Notes under the pieces: model-generated
The model's database searches: none
The model's input: the letters and a program-made list of their open reading frames with translations, nothing else
Told to the model about the DNA's origin: nothing
Assembly (NCBI GenBank): GCA_963743705.1
Contig: CAVUQS010000011.1
Location: 124,001-188,000 of the forward strand
Direction: 5' to 3'
DNA length: 64,000 nucleotides
Source of the DNA: PALSA-243 sp963743705
Lineage (GTDB): Bacteria; Acidobacteriota; Terriglobia; Bryobacterales; Bryobacteraceae
Shown: in pieces, positions 1-8,845 of the stretch
Position numbering within the stretch: the first letter of the stretch is position 1
Layout: each line of letters starts with the position of its first letter
Program-made: the position numbers and the translations under genes

Positions 1-775
1 TGTCGCCACCGCGCGCGACCCCCGCCGTCTCGACGATCTGGCCGCGAAGTATGGCGATCAGGTTCGCACTGCGCCCTTGGATGTCGCGGATGAGGATAAC
101 GCCCACGCCGCGGTCCAAGTCGCCGTGGAAGCGTTCTACCGTCTCGATGTCGTCGTGAACAACGCCGGCTACGGCGATATCGCGCCCTTCGAGCAGTTGA
201 GTTCCGAGAGATTCAAGGGGCTGATCGATACCAACTTCTACGGCGTCGTCAACATGACCCGCGCCGCGCTACCGGTCATGCGCAGGCAAAAGAGCGGCTG
301 CATTCTGCAGATTTCGTCGGTAGGCGGCCGCCTCGCCCGCCCCGGCAGCGCCGGATATCATGCCGCCAAGTGGGCCGTAGGCGGCTTCACCGAGTCTCTC
401 GCCCAGGAAGTGGCGCCCTTCGGGGTGAAAGTGTGCGCCCTCGAACCCGGCGGCATGCGGACCAACTGGGGCGCGCGCGCCAACAAAGACATGCCCGAGC
501 TACTCCCGGATTACGAGCCGTCCGTAGGCGCGGTAGCCAAGGCCCTGGAGTCATACTGGGGCCACGAGACCAGCGATCCCGCCAAAGTCGCGCAGCTCAT
601 CCTTCTCCTAGCCGCCAGCGACCAGCTGCCCGCGCATCTCCTGCTGGGCAGCGATGCCGTGACATACGCCGCTCAGGCCGAAGCGACCCGCGCAGCAGAC
701 GCCGAGCGTTGGCGGGAGATCAGTGTGTCGGCGGATGCAGATGCAACGGGCGCATTGCCTACAGTTAGATTCTGA
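1..775 (+). CDS. SDR family NAD(P)-dependent oxidoreductase, 5' truncated by window edge
   Basis: Short-chain dehydrogenase/reductase. The open frame continues upstream of position 77 to the left edge (codons from position 2), so the N-terminal glycine-rich cofactor motif is outside the window. Visible SDR landmarks are the NNAGYG strand motif, the ISSVGG serine strand, the catalytic YHAAK (Y-x3-K) and the EPGGMRT segment after it. The substrate cannot be read from the sequence; C-terminal residues resemble the broad group of short-chain oxidoreductases of unknown specificity. It is followed by a non-coding stretch (776-957) in which I see nothing definite. Confidence 0.9.
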   Translation, partial: VATARDPRRLDDLAAKYGDQVRTAPLDVADEDNAHAAVQVAVEAFYRLDVVVNNAGYGDIAPFEQLSSERFKGLIDTNFYGVVNMTRAALPVMRRQKSGCILQISSVGGRLARPGSAGYHAAKWAVGGFTESLAQEVAPFGVKVCALEPGGMRTNWGARANKDMPELLPDYEPSVGAVAKALESYWGHETSDPAKVAQLILLLAASDQLPAHLLLGSDAVTYAAQAEATRAADAERWREISVSADADATGALPTVRF

Positions 776-957
776 GCGGAAGCGCCTCGGAGTCGGGCAT
801 AGAGACGCCGAGCCTTCGATGAATGTGATGGACTCACTCTGATGTCTCACGCCGTTCGGCTGGAACCGCGCGGAAGGGCGCGCTTCCAAGGTATTTCGTC
901 GGGCCATGTATCGCGAAAAGCCGACTCTAAGGTTCCAGCTGCGAATAAAATGCGGCC

Positions 958-2071
958 CTATTCGGTAAACCTGTCATATATCGCCTGCGCCTGCTCGCCA
1001 TGGGTATTCTTTTTGCTGATCGTGTCCGATAGGGGAGACTGAATCACTAACTTGCGCCATCTGCTCTTAATCTGGTCCTGATCCAGGACGACTTCGTCAA
1101 GAGTCGTTCGCAGGCGCTCGGCCGCCTGCCTGATAGCTTCGCCCTTGATACGCACTGCAGGTTCCATGTCGATGGGCATGATCAAATCGATCCCCTTTCA
1201 GTCGGTGATCTGTGCCATCGAGTAGAAATCCTGCAAATATTCCCGGGCGCCAATCCTCGAAGTAAAATTCGATCCCGACTCGTCCGTACCTAAGTTCCTT
1301 CGGGTGCCGATTCTCTGCGGAAGCCAGACCAGCAGGTAGGAAATCCCAAGGCCATTTGTCGGAGGAAAGTCCTTTGGCTAATTCGTAGCATTTCTGAGGA
1401 ACGCGTAAAGCGTGAACGTAGGCCGCTATTCGATCGAGCGATAAGGGCTCTTGCGGGCCAAGATCCTGTTCCTTGAGAAACTCGAGGAATGAAGGAATAC
1501 TTTGATCGGCTTCACTGAAGGGAGAAAGAATGTCGAATACTTCGTCCCATCTGAACACGCGATCGCCTTACTCCAGCGCCAAGGCATTCTGGCCAGTGCT
1601 CGGAGAAATGAAGATCAGACGAGCCCCCAATTCTAGATGTCGATAAGTCGCAAGCTGTTCCAGATCCGCGACACTATCCCACTTATTTTCCACAAGAATG
1701 AGGAACGATGTTCCAGTCGCATACCGCTCGCGAATTATGATGTCTGGGTACACAACTGTCGATTTTCGGCCTGCGCTTCGAAATGGTACTTGCGCTCTGA
1801 CTTCAAAGGGTTCGCAGAGCTCGCTGACAGATTTTCCAAGAAAACTCGCCGCGACTGCGGCCGCTGCTTGCGGACTCCGCTCCAGCACATACGCGAGAGA
1901 GGCGGCCAGGTAGTTCTCTTTGGGTGTCTTTCCCTCGCGAGGGCGATGCGCGAATAGGGTGTAAAGATATTTTGGTTTGACACGGTCAATCAGTTTAGCA
2001 CCGATGATTGGCAGGTGATTCGCCCAGGCTCTACTCAGCTGGACGGAGAGAGGCCGCAACATCGCCCTCAT
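958..2071 (-). pseudogene. Decayed PD-(D/E)XK nuclease superfamily gene (in-frame stop plus frameshift)
   Basis: Three consecutive minus-strand open segments read as one protein of about 370 residues. The first (2071-1568) holds the nuclease core: a YPDIII strand with the metal-binding Asp, then LILVENKW (E-x-K), then a QLATY helix. It ends at a TAA near 1568, and the same frame continues at once (GDRVFRWDEVFDIL) to about 1200. There the matching sequence moves to another frame inside the run AAAGGGG (minus strand, about 1192-1198) and continues as KGIDLIMPIDMEP to 958. One stop and one indel make this a probable inactivated gene. Sequencing error could explain the indel but less easily the stop. 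Similar free-standing PD-(D/E)XK proteins often occur in accessory DNA; I cannot assign a defence or repair role. Confidence 0.65.
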
Positions 2072-2205
2072 CAGTCTCTACGAAACCGCATCCAGCGCGA
2101 GGCGTTTCTCACGCCACTCGATCTTTCACAACCGAATATCCCTGCCCGTCACCCAGGGAAGCCCGAGTGTCTCCCGCAGGCGCGAAGCGCCGTAAGCCCC
2201 GCCTG

Positions 2206-3027
2206 CTATACCTTACGCGCCGACGCGCTCACCAGAATCGGCCCGCACACAGTCCCGCCGATCCGCACGCCTTCCTCGCGCAGTTGCTCCGCCAGCGTCT
2301 CCACGTCGATCCCCGCCGTCGCCATGCCCAGCGTTTCCATCTTCGGCAGCAGCGTCCGCATTGTCTCCGCGAACCATTCATAGATGATGCTGTCCGGGCC
2401 GCCGCCCACCGGCGATTCCACCCGGCATCCCGGATTCTCCAAACCCGCGTCCGCCAGCAACCCGAACAGCCGCATCCCCATGTCAGCCGCCGGAACCGCC
2501 CGCGTAAATAACTCGACGAACAGGTCTCCGCACCGGTCCGTCAGCGGTTTCGGAGGATGTGGGTAGAGCCTGTGCGCAAGATCGAAATCCTGAAACGCCA
2601 CGATGCCGCCCGGCCGCACCAGCGATGCCGCATGCCGCATCACCGCCCCCGCGTCCTGCGTGTGGATCAGAATCAGCCGCCCCACCACCGCGTCGTAAGG
2701 CGCGCCCTCGCCAAACTCCGCGATATTGCCTTCCACGAAGGCCGCGTGGGCCAGCCCTTCGGCCGCCGCCCGCCCGCGCGCGATCTCGAGCGCGCCCGGG
2801 TCGATATCGACTCCAGTCACGCTGCCCGATGCGCCCACTATCTGCGCCGCAAGGAGCGAAACCTCGCCCACCCCGCAGCCCAGATCGAGCACGCGCATCC
2901 CCGGCGCAATGCCCGCCCGATGAAAAAAATCTCGCGTAATGGGGTTGAGCGCCTGCGCCTGCAGCGAGAGCCGCCGGCGCTCATGGTCCGTGTGCCCCAT
3001 CACGTACGAATGCGAAGTCGAAGACAT
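2206..3027 (-). CDS. Class I SAM-dependent methyltransferase
   Basis: Rossmann-fold methyltransferase of 273 residues. The SAM-binding motif I is VLDLGCGVGEVS (about residues 46-57), followed by the acidic end of strand 2 (VTGVDIDPGAL) and the post-motif segment with GNIAEFG and LVRPGGIVAF. It resembles the UbiE/Methyltransf_25-type small-molecule methyltransferases. The substrate is unknown. The gene lies alone between the decayed nuclease gene and the beta-propeller gene, so the neighbours give no clue. The ATG start is followed by a plausible short N-terminal extension before the fold begins. Confidence 0.85.
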   Translation of the reverse strand: MSSTSHSYVMGHTDHERRRLSLQAQALNPITRDFFHRAGIAPGMRVLDLGCGVGEVSLLAAQIVGASGSVTGVDIDPGALEIARGRAAAEGLAHAAFVEGNIAEFGEGAPYDAVVGRLILIHTQDAGAVMRHAASLVRPGGIVAFQDFDLAHRLYPHPPKPLTDRCGDLFVELFTRAVPAADMGMRLFGLLADAGLENPGCRVESPVGGGPDSIIYEWFAETMRTLLPKMETLGMATAGIDVETLAEQLREEGVRIGGTVCGPILVSASARKV

Positions 3028-3052
3028 CGCCGTAGCCTACCACGACGTAGGC

Positions 3053-3086
3053 CAGGCCTTCAGACCGCAGCGAGCTTTAGCTTGCC
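3053..3086. repeat. Degenerate copy of a double-hairpin intergenic repeat
   Basis: The segment aligns with the clean copy at 54479-54511 (CAGGCTTCAGCCTGCAGCGG-type followed by GCTTTAGC), with scattered mismatches. The conserved part is the core CTTCAG...GCAGCGAGCTTTAGC. It lies a few bases after the stop codon of the minus-strand beta-propeller gene. Confidence 0.5.
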
Positions 3087-3092
3087 GTCCCG

Positions 3093-4145
3093 CTACTTCG
3101 TCCCCACCACCACGATCGAGAACGAATCCGGAATCATCGGCGCTCTTCCGCCGCCCTTCTTCTGCCCGCCCGGCGCAGGCGTCGCCGGAGCCGCCGGCGG
3201 AGCCCCATACTCGGCCGTGATCGCCAGCACGTGATTCGTCTTCGTATCCACCGTCATCGTTCGCGCGCGCGGCAGCGTCTTCACCTGGTCCGCCGTGAAG
3301 CTCGTCGGCCCCTTTACCTTCACTACCGTCAGCGTGCCGTCCCCGCCATTCGAGCTGTACGCTTCCATCGTGTTCGGATTGAAGCCGCCGCCATCCGTTC
3401 CCGGTCCGATCGGCAGCGCGTCGACTACCTTGCCATCCTTCGCGCTCACCACCACCATCATCGCCGGGTCATGGCACGTTGCGAACAACAGGCCGTTCTT
3501 TGCGTCATAGCCCAAACCGGCTGGTCCTTTACCCTTCGATGAGATGTCGTAAGTCGCCGTCACCTTCATCGCCTTCGCGTCCACCGCCGCGATTGCGTCC
3601 TTATCTTCCAGGTCGATCCATACGTGGCCCTTGCCGTCGCTTTGCGCCTGTTCCGGAATGCCGCCGAGATCGTCTATCGTTCCCGCTACCGTTCCGTCTT
3701 TGGCGTCGATCAGCGTCACGTGCGGCTTGGCATGGCTGAGGATCCACACCCGATCGTTATACGGGTCGAACATGATCCCATCCGGATTGCCCGTCACCTC
3801 GATCGTCTTGATCGTCTCCAGTTTTTCCGTGTCGAACATCGTCACCGGCTTGCTGCTCGCGAATCCATGATGCGATTTCGGATCCACCGCCACCCCGTGC
3901 CCGCCCGATTTCGGAATGTCGCTCAGCGGAGCCAGCGTGTCCAGGTTGAATACCGTGATGCGCGGGTTGGCGCCCGTCCGCGGAATGTAGAGCTTGCGCC
4001 CGGCCACGTCCGCGTATACGTAGTCGAAGCCTCCGTCGCCGCCCACCTTGGCGACCTTCAGCACTTTGTTGCCGGAATCCTGCGCCATTGCCAGAGCTGC
4101 TATCGTCGCCAGCCCCAACGCCGTTACGATACGTGCCTTTTTCAT
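3093..4145 (-). CDS. Secreted YncE/YVTN-type beta-propeller protein
   Basis: A 350-residue exported protein. Residues 1-21 form a signal peptide ending ALAMAQ. The rest consists of repeated propeller blades with phrases such as ITVFNLDTL, VTMFDTEKLETIKTI, VTLIDAKDGTVAGTI and VVVSAKDGKVVDALP, typical of YVTN/YncE-like propellers with about 40-residue periodicity. A Pro/Ala/Gly-rich loop (PPAAPATPAPGGQKKGGG) interrupts the last blade. The start is supported by an AAGGAG ribosome binding site about 8 bases before the ATG. It probably binds a partner or ligand in the periplasm; no catalytic motif is visible. Confidence 0.85.
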   Translation of the reverse strand: MKKARIVTALGLATIAALAMAQDSGNKVLKVAKVGGDGGFDYVYADVAGRKLYIPRTGANPRITVFNLDTLAPLSDIPKSGGHGVAVDPKSHHGFASSKPVTMFDTEKLETIKTIEVTGNPDGIMFDPYNDRVWILSHAKPHVTLIDAKDGTVAGTIDDLGGIPEQAQSDGKGHVWIDLEDKDAIAAVDAKAMKVTATYDISSKGKGPAGLGYDAKNGLLFATCHDPAMMVVVSAKDGKVVDALPIGPGTDGGGFNPNTMEAYSSNGGDGTLTVVKVKGPTSFTADQVKTLPRARTMTVDTKTNHVLAITAEYGAPPAAPATPAPGGQKKGGGRAPMIPDSFSIVVVGTK

Positions 4146-4225
4146 GTCGTTACTCCTTGTTTCGAATCGTTAATGCCTGCCGCCGATCGCCGCGATCGCC
4201 AGCGCCAGAAATCTCGCGTCCATAT

Positions 4226-5512
4226 CTAGAACGCTCCCGTCAAGGTTTGCAGGGTCGCCACCGCCAGCTTGTAGCGCGTGAGCCCGTCGTCATACGCGAT
4301 GCGCGCCTGCGTCAGCGTGACCTGCGCATCCACTACTTCCTGCGCCGTCGCCTCGCCCGCCTGATAGCGCAGCAGCGTCAGCCGCAGGTTCTCCTGCGAA
4401 AGCTCCACCGAATGCCGCAGCGACGCCAGTTGCGCCACTGCCGCCTTCGCTTCCAGATAGAACGAATTCAGGTTGCCCAGCAGTTCGCGCTGCGTGAACG
4501 TGAGATCCGCGCGCGCCTGCTGCAGCCGGAACTCGGCTTGTTTCACCTTGCTGCGCGCCGCGCCCCACGTCCACAGCGGAACCGTCAACTGCGCTTGCGC
4601 CGCGCTGCCCAGCAGGTTGTTGTGCTCCGGGTCGTGAATCGCGAACTGGTTGGCGTTGATGCCGAAGAAGTAGTCGAACGAAAGCGAAGGCAGCATCGCC
4701 GCGCGCGCCGAAGAGATCTCATAGGTCTGCTGCAGCACCGCCGCTTGCGCCGCCCGGATATCGGGGTTGTTGTTGCCGGCCATCGTTTGCGCCTGCGCGA
4801 AATCGGGCAACGTCGTTGCGCTTTCGAGATCGTCGACCACCGTGAAGTCCTGCCGGTAATCCGGGAAGATCAGCACCGCCAGCGCGATCCGCGCCTTCTC
4901 GCTCGCCAGTTCCGCATCCTGCACATCGCGCTGCCGCTGTTCCACCTGGATCTCCGCCTTCACCACGTCCGCGTGCGCCGCCTCTCCGCCCTGCTCGAGT
5001 TTGGTGGTGAGATCGAGAAACCGTTGCGCTTCATCCAGGCTGGTGTGCGCGTGCGCAGTCTTGCGCCCGCTCACTGCCATTGCGTAATAATCCTGCGCGA
5101 CGGTCGCGATAATCCCTCGCGCCGCCACATCGGCTTGCGCCTTGGCCACCGCTTCCGCCGCCATCGCGCGGTGGTAGTCCGCGCGCTTCACCGGCGCGTA
5201 AATATCGCCGTGGACCTGCGCCAGGTCGTTATACACATGCGGCCCGTCGTTCGAGACATAAACCCCCGTCGGCGTCCCGTTCGGCTGCGTATAGATGAAT
5301 TGGCTGAGCCCCTGCACTTGCGGCAGCATCGCCGCTTTCGCCTGGACGGTATCCTCATGCGCGATCCGCGCCGCCAGCGTCGCCGAAAGCAACTGCGGAT
5401 TCACCGCGCGCGCCCGCGCCAACGCATCCTGCAAAGTAATCTGCAGCGGCGCCCCGGTCTGCCCGATGGCACACCAAGCCACCAGCCCCGCCCACGGCAA
5501 AAATCGCGGCAT
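4226..5512 (-). CDS. TolC family outer-membrane efflux channel protein
   Basis: Outer membrane factor of about 428 residues. The open frame reaches further upstream, but the ATG at 5512 gives a normal signal peptide (PRFLPWAGLVAWCAIGQ), so I chose it. The body shows the duplicated alpha-helical OEP pattern: ITLQDALARARAVNPQL at the start of the first half, a second helical hairpin with AYDDGLTRYKLAVATLQTLTG at the end, and Ala/Gln-rich coiled segments between. Such channels pair with RND or ABC pumps or with type I secretion, but no pump subunit lies next to it. It is divergent from the VOC gene at 5602. Confidence 0.88.
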   Translation of the reverse strand: MPRFLPWAGLVAWCAIGQTGAPLQITLQDALARARAVNPQLLSATLAARIAHEDTVQAKAAMLPQVQGLSQFIYTQPNGTPTGVYVSNDGPHVYNDLAQVHGDIYAPVKRADYHRAMAAEAVAKAQADVAARGIIATVAQDYYAMAVSGRKTAHAHTSLDEAQRFLDLTTKLEQGGEAAHADVVKAEIQVEQRQRDVQDAELASEKARIALAVLIFPDYRQDFTVVDDLESATTLPDFAQAQTMAGNNNPDIRAAQAAVLQQTYEISSARAAMLPSLSFDYFFGINANQFAIHDPEHNNLLGSAAQAQLTVPLWTWGAARSKVKQAEFRLQQARADLTFTQRELLGNLNSFYLEAKAAVAQLASLRHSVELSQENLRLTLLRYQAGEATAQEVVDAQVTLTQARIAYDDGLTRYKLAVATLQTLTGAF

Positions 5513-5601
5513 TAGACCGCCCAGTATATGACTCTCAAGATGAATAGAGGATGAACACTTGCCCTTGCGCACCGCCGACGCTTCGGTCATCATGACTAGC
5601 C

Positions 5602-5997
5602 ATGCCAGAATCCGCAGCACTCAACCGCTACAACATCGTCGCCTTCGTCGCCATAGTCGACGTGGAGCGCGCCAAGGCGTTCTATCGCGACACCCTCGGC
5701 CTACGCCTGGTGAAAGAGGAGCCGCCGTTCGCCATCGTCTTCGACGCCAACGGCATCATGCTGCGCCTCGGCATGGCGAAGGAACTGCCGCCCGCGCACG
5801 GCACGGTATTAGGCTGGCAGGTTCCCGACGCGGAAGCGGCAGTCAAGGACTTACTACGCGCAGGCGTCACCTTCGAGCGCTACGGCTTTATGCAACAGGA
5901 TGAGCTCGGCATTTGGACAGCGCCCGGCGGCGCCAAAGTCGCTTGGTTCAAGGATCCCGACGGCAATATACTCAGCGTCTCCGAGCATCCAGAATAG
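5602..5997 (+). CDS. VOC (glyoxalase/bleomycin-resistance fold) family protein
   Basis: A 131-residue single-domain VOC protein. It begins with the strand-helix FVAIVDVERAKAFYRDTLGL and ends with the mirror motif KVAWFKDPDGNILSVSEHPE, where the Asp/Asn-Gly turn and the final Glu are typical of metal-binding VOC members. Substrate and reaction are not deducible. It is transcribed toward the sensor kinase gene (stops about 12 bases apart), so the pair is convergent. Confidence 0.88.
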   Translation: MPESAALNRYNIVAFVAIVDVERAKAFYRDTLGLRLVKEEPPFAIVFDANGIMLRLGMAKELPPAHGTVLGWQVPDAEAAVKDLLRAGVTFERYGFMQQDELGIWTAPGGAKVAWFKDPDGNILSVSEHPE

Positions 5998-6009
5998 GAG
6001 CTCAGACCT

Positions 6010-7362
6010 CTACCGCGGCAGTGTCACCGTAAACACGCTGCCGGCGCCGGGTTCGCTCGCCAGTTCAACCGCTCCGTGGTGCGATTCCGCGATCCACTTC
6101 ACGATCGCCAGCCCCAGTCCGAATCCGCCGTTGCCGCGCGTGCGGGCTTTGTCGGCGCGGAAGAAGCGCTCAAAGACGTGCGGCGCGGCTTCGGGCGCGA
6201 TTCCGATGCCGGTGTCCGAAATGCGCAGTAGCACTCCGTCTTCGCGGCCCTCCAATTCCGCCGCCACGCGGCCCCCCGCCGGCGTGTAACGAATCGCGTT
6301 GTCGAGCAAGTTCAGCGTCATGCGGCGCAGCAGTTCTTCGTCGCCGCGGAACGGCAGGTCCGGCGTCGCGCGGCAGGTCAGGTCAATACTCCGCGCAGCC
6401 GCGAGTGATTGCACCGAACGGCAACATTCGGCCAGCAGATCGTTCCAGTAAAATTCCTGGGTCTGCAGCCGAACGCGGCCGGCGTCGGCGCGCGCGAGAT
6501 TCAGCAAATCATCCACCAGGCGTGAAAGCCGGCGCGATTCGTCCAGAATAATCGCCAGCGATTCGCGGTATTCAGCCGGGCTCCGTTCGTTCGTCAGCGC
6601 CACGTCCGCCTCGCCGCGGATGACCGCGATCGGCGTGCGCAGTTCGTGCGACGCATCCGCCACGAAACGGCGCATGCCTTCAAACGATTGGTCGAGCCGC
6701 GCCAGCAACTCGTTAAAGGATGCTGCCAGCGTGGTCAATTCCGCCGCCGCGTCGCCGATTTCGAGCCGCGCGTCCAGATTGCTGCCCGTGATGCGGCTCG
6801 CTTGCGTGGCCATCGCATCGAGCGGCCTCAGGTTGCGCCCCGCGAACCAGTATCCCCCTATCCCAGCGAGCGCCAACATGAGCGGCAGCGCCAGCAGCAG
6901 AGCATGGCGCACCGCCGCCAAATCGGAGTTCATCCCATCGAGCGGCTCCACGGCGATCGCCGTAAACTTGCGGCCCTGTGCGTCAAATCGATGGATCGCG
7001 GCGCGCATTCCTGGAACGCCAAATGAGCCCTCTGCGGCCCTGGCGCGCGCGATCGCCTTCGCGTCGAATGGTGAACTCAACGCCAGCGCGCCGGCGTCGT
7101 CCAGCAGCGCGACTTTGCCCGCACCCAACCGCATATTGGACACGGCATCGGGCGCGGCCACCTTGGCGTCGCCCTTCGACTCTTCCATCTCATCCTGGAA
7201 CAGCGCGGCCGCGGTGGCGGCTTGCGAAACTAGGTTCTCGTCCAGGCGGCTGGTCAGGGTACGCGCGAGCACGCCGTAAAGCCCGGCGGTGAGCGCCGAA
7301 AAGAGCAACGCGAAGCTCACCAGATACCAGGCTGTCAGCCGCAGCCGGAAGCTCTTAATCAT
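6010..7362 (-). CDS. Two-component sensor histidine kinase (EnvZ/OmpR-type partner)
   Basis: Membrane histidine kinase of about 450 residues. The ATG at 7362 was chosen because MIKSFRLRLTAWYLVSF begins a typical first membrane helix and overlaps the regulator stop by 8 bases. Order: TM1 (about 10-33), periplasmic sensor region, TM2 (about 153-174), HAMP (about 175-228), phospho-acceptor His239 in FVADASHELRTPIAVIRGE, N box LLDNAIRYTP, G boxes DTGIGIAP and GGFGLGLAI. All catalytic elements are present. The stimulus is unknown. It is cotranscribed with and downstream of the response regulator. Confidence 0.93.
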   Translation of the reverse strand: MIKSFRLRLTAWYLVSFALLFSALTAGLYGVLARTLTSRLDENLVSQAATAAALFQDEMEESKGDAKVAAPDAVSNMRLGAGKVALLDDAGALALSSPFDAKAIARARAAEGSFGVPGMRAAIHRFDAQGRKFTAIAVEPLDGMNSDLAAVRHALLLALPLMLALAGIGGYWFAGRNLRPLDAMATQASRITGSNLDARLEIGDAAAELTTLAASFNELLARLDQSFEGMRRFVADASHELRTPIAVIRGEADVALTNERSPAEYRESLAIILDESRRLSRLVDDLLNLARADAGRVRLQTQEFYWNDLLAECCRSVQSLAAARSIDLTCRATPDLPFRGDEELLRRMTLNLLDNAIRYTPAGGRVAAELEGREDGVLLRISDTGIGIAPEAAPHVFERFFRADKARTRGNGGFGLGLAIVKWIAESHHGAVELASEPGAGSVFTVTLPR

Positions 7363-8044
7363 CGGTGGCCTCCATGGTCGCGCTGAGCACATACCCCTCG
7401 CCGCGCCGCGTATGGATCAGGCGGCGCGCGAACCCCGCGTCGATCTTGGCGCGCAGCCGCCTGATATACACATCGATCACGTTCGAAAACGGATCGAAGC
7501 TCTCATCCCAAACATGCTGCGCGATCTGTTCGCGGTCCACCACGCGATTCTGATTCAACACCAGAAATTCGAGCAGCGAGTATTCCTTCGCGGTGAGGTT
7601 CACGCGTGCGCCGCCCCGCGAAGCCGCATGGCTGGCGGTGTTCAACAACAAATCCCCCGCACGCACCTCGGCCCCCCGCATCGCTTGCGGACGCCGCAAG
7701 AGTGCGCGCAGCCGCGCCAGCAGTTCTTTGAAGTCGAACGGCTTGGCCAGATAATCGTCGGCGCCGCAGTCGAGCCCTTCCACGCGATCGTCCACTGTGG
7801 CGCGCGCGGTCAGCATCAGAATGGGCGCGCGAAAACCGGAAGCCCGCATCTCGCGGCAAACCTGATAGCCGTCTTTCACTGGCATCATCACGTCGAGCAC
7901 AATCACGTCGTATTCGTTGACCGATGCGTGATAGATCGCCTGTTCGCCATCGGTGGCGATATCGACGGCGTAAGATTGTTCGCGCAGGCCTTTGGCGATG
8001 AAACTGGCCACGCGCGCTTCATCTTCCGCCAACAGGATCCGCAC
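7355..8044 (-). CDS. OmpR/PhoB-type winged-helix response regulator
   Basis: Response regulator of about 229 residues, using a GTG start at 8044 so that the protein begins (M)RILLAEDEARV. The receiver domain has the acidic pair E7/D8, phospho-acceptor D51 in VIVLDVMMP, the conserved Thr in LMLTARA and the Lys in YLAKPF. A Trans_Reg_C winged helix follows (LTAKEYSLLEFL, VIDVYIRRLRAKI, RGEGYVL). Upstream in-frame codons could add 19 residues but do not match the fold. It overlaps the kinase gene by 8 bases (ATGATTAA), which indicates translational coupling. Confidence 0.93.
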   Translation of the reverse strand: MRILLAEDEARVASFIAKGLREQSYAVDIATDGEQAIYHASVNEYDVIVLDVMMPVKDGYQVCREMRASGFRAPILMLTARATVDDRVEGLDCGADDYLAKPFDFKELLARLRALLRRPQAMRGAEVRAGDLLLNTASHAASRGGARVNLTAKEYSLLEFLVLNQNRVVDREQIAQHVWDESFDPFSNVIDVYIRRLRAKIDAGFARRLIHTRRGEGYVLSATMEATDD

Positions 8045-8152
8045 GTACCCATTATCGTTCCGTCGCGGCCATGCGAGTGCGCCCTCGATTTCACAAATCA
8101 TTTACATGGCGTTCGCGCGACGCCCGCTACCATCGTAGTCAGGTACCCCATT

Positions 8153-8806
8153 TTGGCGACTTTCCCGGTCATTCGCGAAGGTTCCGCGGTTCAAGATCCA
8201 GTCTGGCAAACCGTAGGCATTTGCGAACGCATTGCATCCACCGCCTTGCTCGTGGCGCTGAGCCCGCTCGTCGCGGCCTCCGCGGCAGCCATGGCGCTGG
8301 CCTCGGGGCGCTCGCCGCTGATCGCGCACCGGCGCGTTGGATGGCGCGGCGAAACCCTGTGGATGCTCAAGCTCCGCACTATGTGGGACCGCAAGCCCGC
8401 GAACAGTGAGCCACGCCTTGTCGAACGCATCGCCGAAGAAGCCGCCGATTGCAAAGACGAAGACGATCCGCGCGTGGGAAACGCTTTCGCCCGATTCTGC
8501 CGCCGCCATTCCATCGACGAGCTTCCGCAGCTCTGGCACGTGATCCGGGGCGAAATGTCGCTGGTGGGTCCGCGGCCGCTCACGTTGGCGGAATTGAGAA
8601 AGCACTACGGCCACGATGCGGCTGAGTTGCTGCAAGTGAAGCCTGGCTTAGCAGGTTTGTGGCAGGTTTCCGGGCGGAACCGTCTGACTTACGCGCAACG
8701 CAAGCAACTCGACTTACGATACGTGCGCCAGCGCTCGCTCGGTCTCTATCTGCGCATCCTGCTGCAGACCATTCCCGAGGCGCTGCGCGGCGCCAACTCC
8801 TGGTAA
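8153..8806 (+). CDS. Bacterial sugar transferase (polyprenyl-phosphate glycosyl-1-phosphate transferase)
   Basis: Initiating glycosyl-1-phosphate transferase for exopolysaccharide or O-antigen assembly at the inner membrane. It moves a sugar-1-phosphate onto undecaprenyl phosphate. The window shows one membrane segment (TALLVALSPLVAASAAAMAL), then the family motifs LWMLKLRTM, RFCRRHSIDELPQLWHVIRGEMSLVGPRP, and KPGLAGLWQVSGR. The frame is open far upstream, but that part is antisense to the response regulator. A TTG at 8153 gives a protein of normal length (about 217 residues) for the minimal, non-fused form; the start is uncertain. It stands at the head of the surface polysaccharide block. 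Confidence 0.87.
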   Translation: MATFPVIREGSAVQDPVWQTVGICERIASTALLVALSPLVAASAAAMALASGRSPLIAHRRVGWRGETLWMLKLRTMWDRKPANSEPRLVERIAEEAADCKDEDDPRVGNAFARFCRRHSIDELPQLWHVIRGEMSLVGPRPLTLAELRKHYGHDAAELLQVKPGLAGLWQVSGRNRLTYAQRKQLDLRYVRQRSLGLYLRILLQTIPEALRGANSW

Positions 8807-8845
8807 GTTGAACGCCGCTGATAAGCCAAGCGCCGCGACCGCCGT

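Noticed and set aside
4088..5515. Long plus-strand open frame across the TolC gene
   Set aside because: Arg/His-rich translation, antisense to a clear OEP protein; a GC-rich shadow frame.
7289..8152. Long open frame upstream of the sugar transferase in the same frame
   Set aside because: It is the antisense of the response regulator and lacks any family match; the transferase domain begins only after about 8153.
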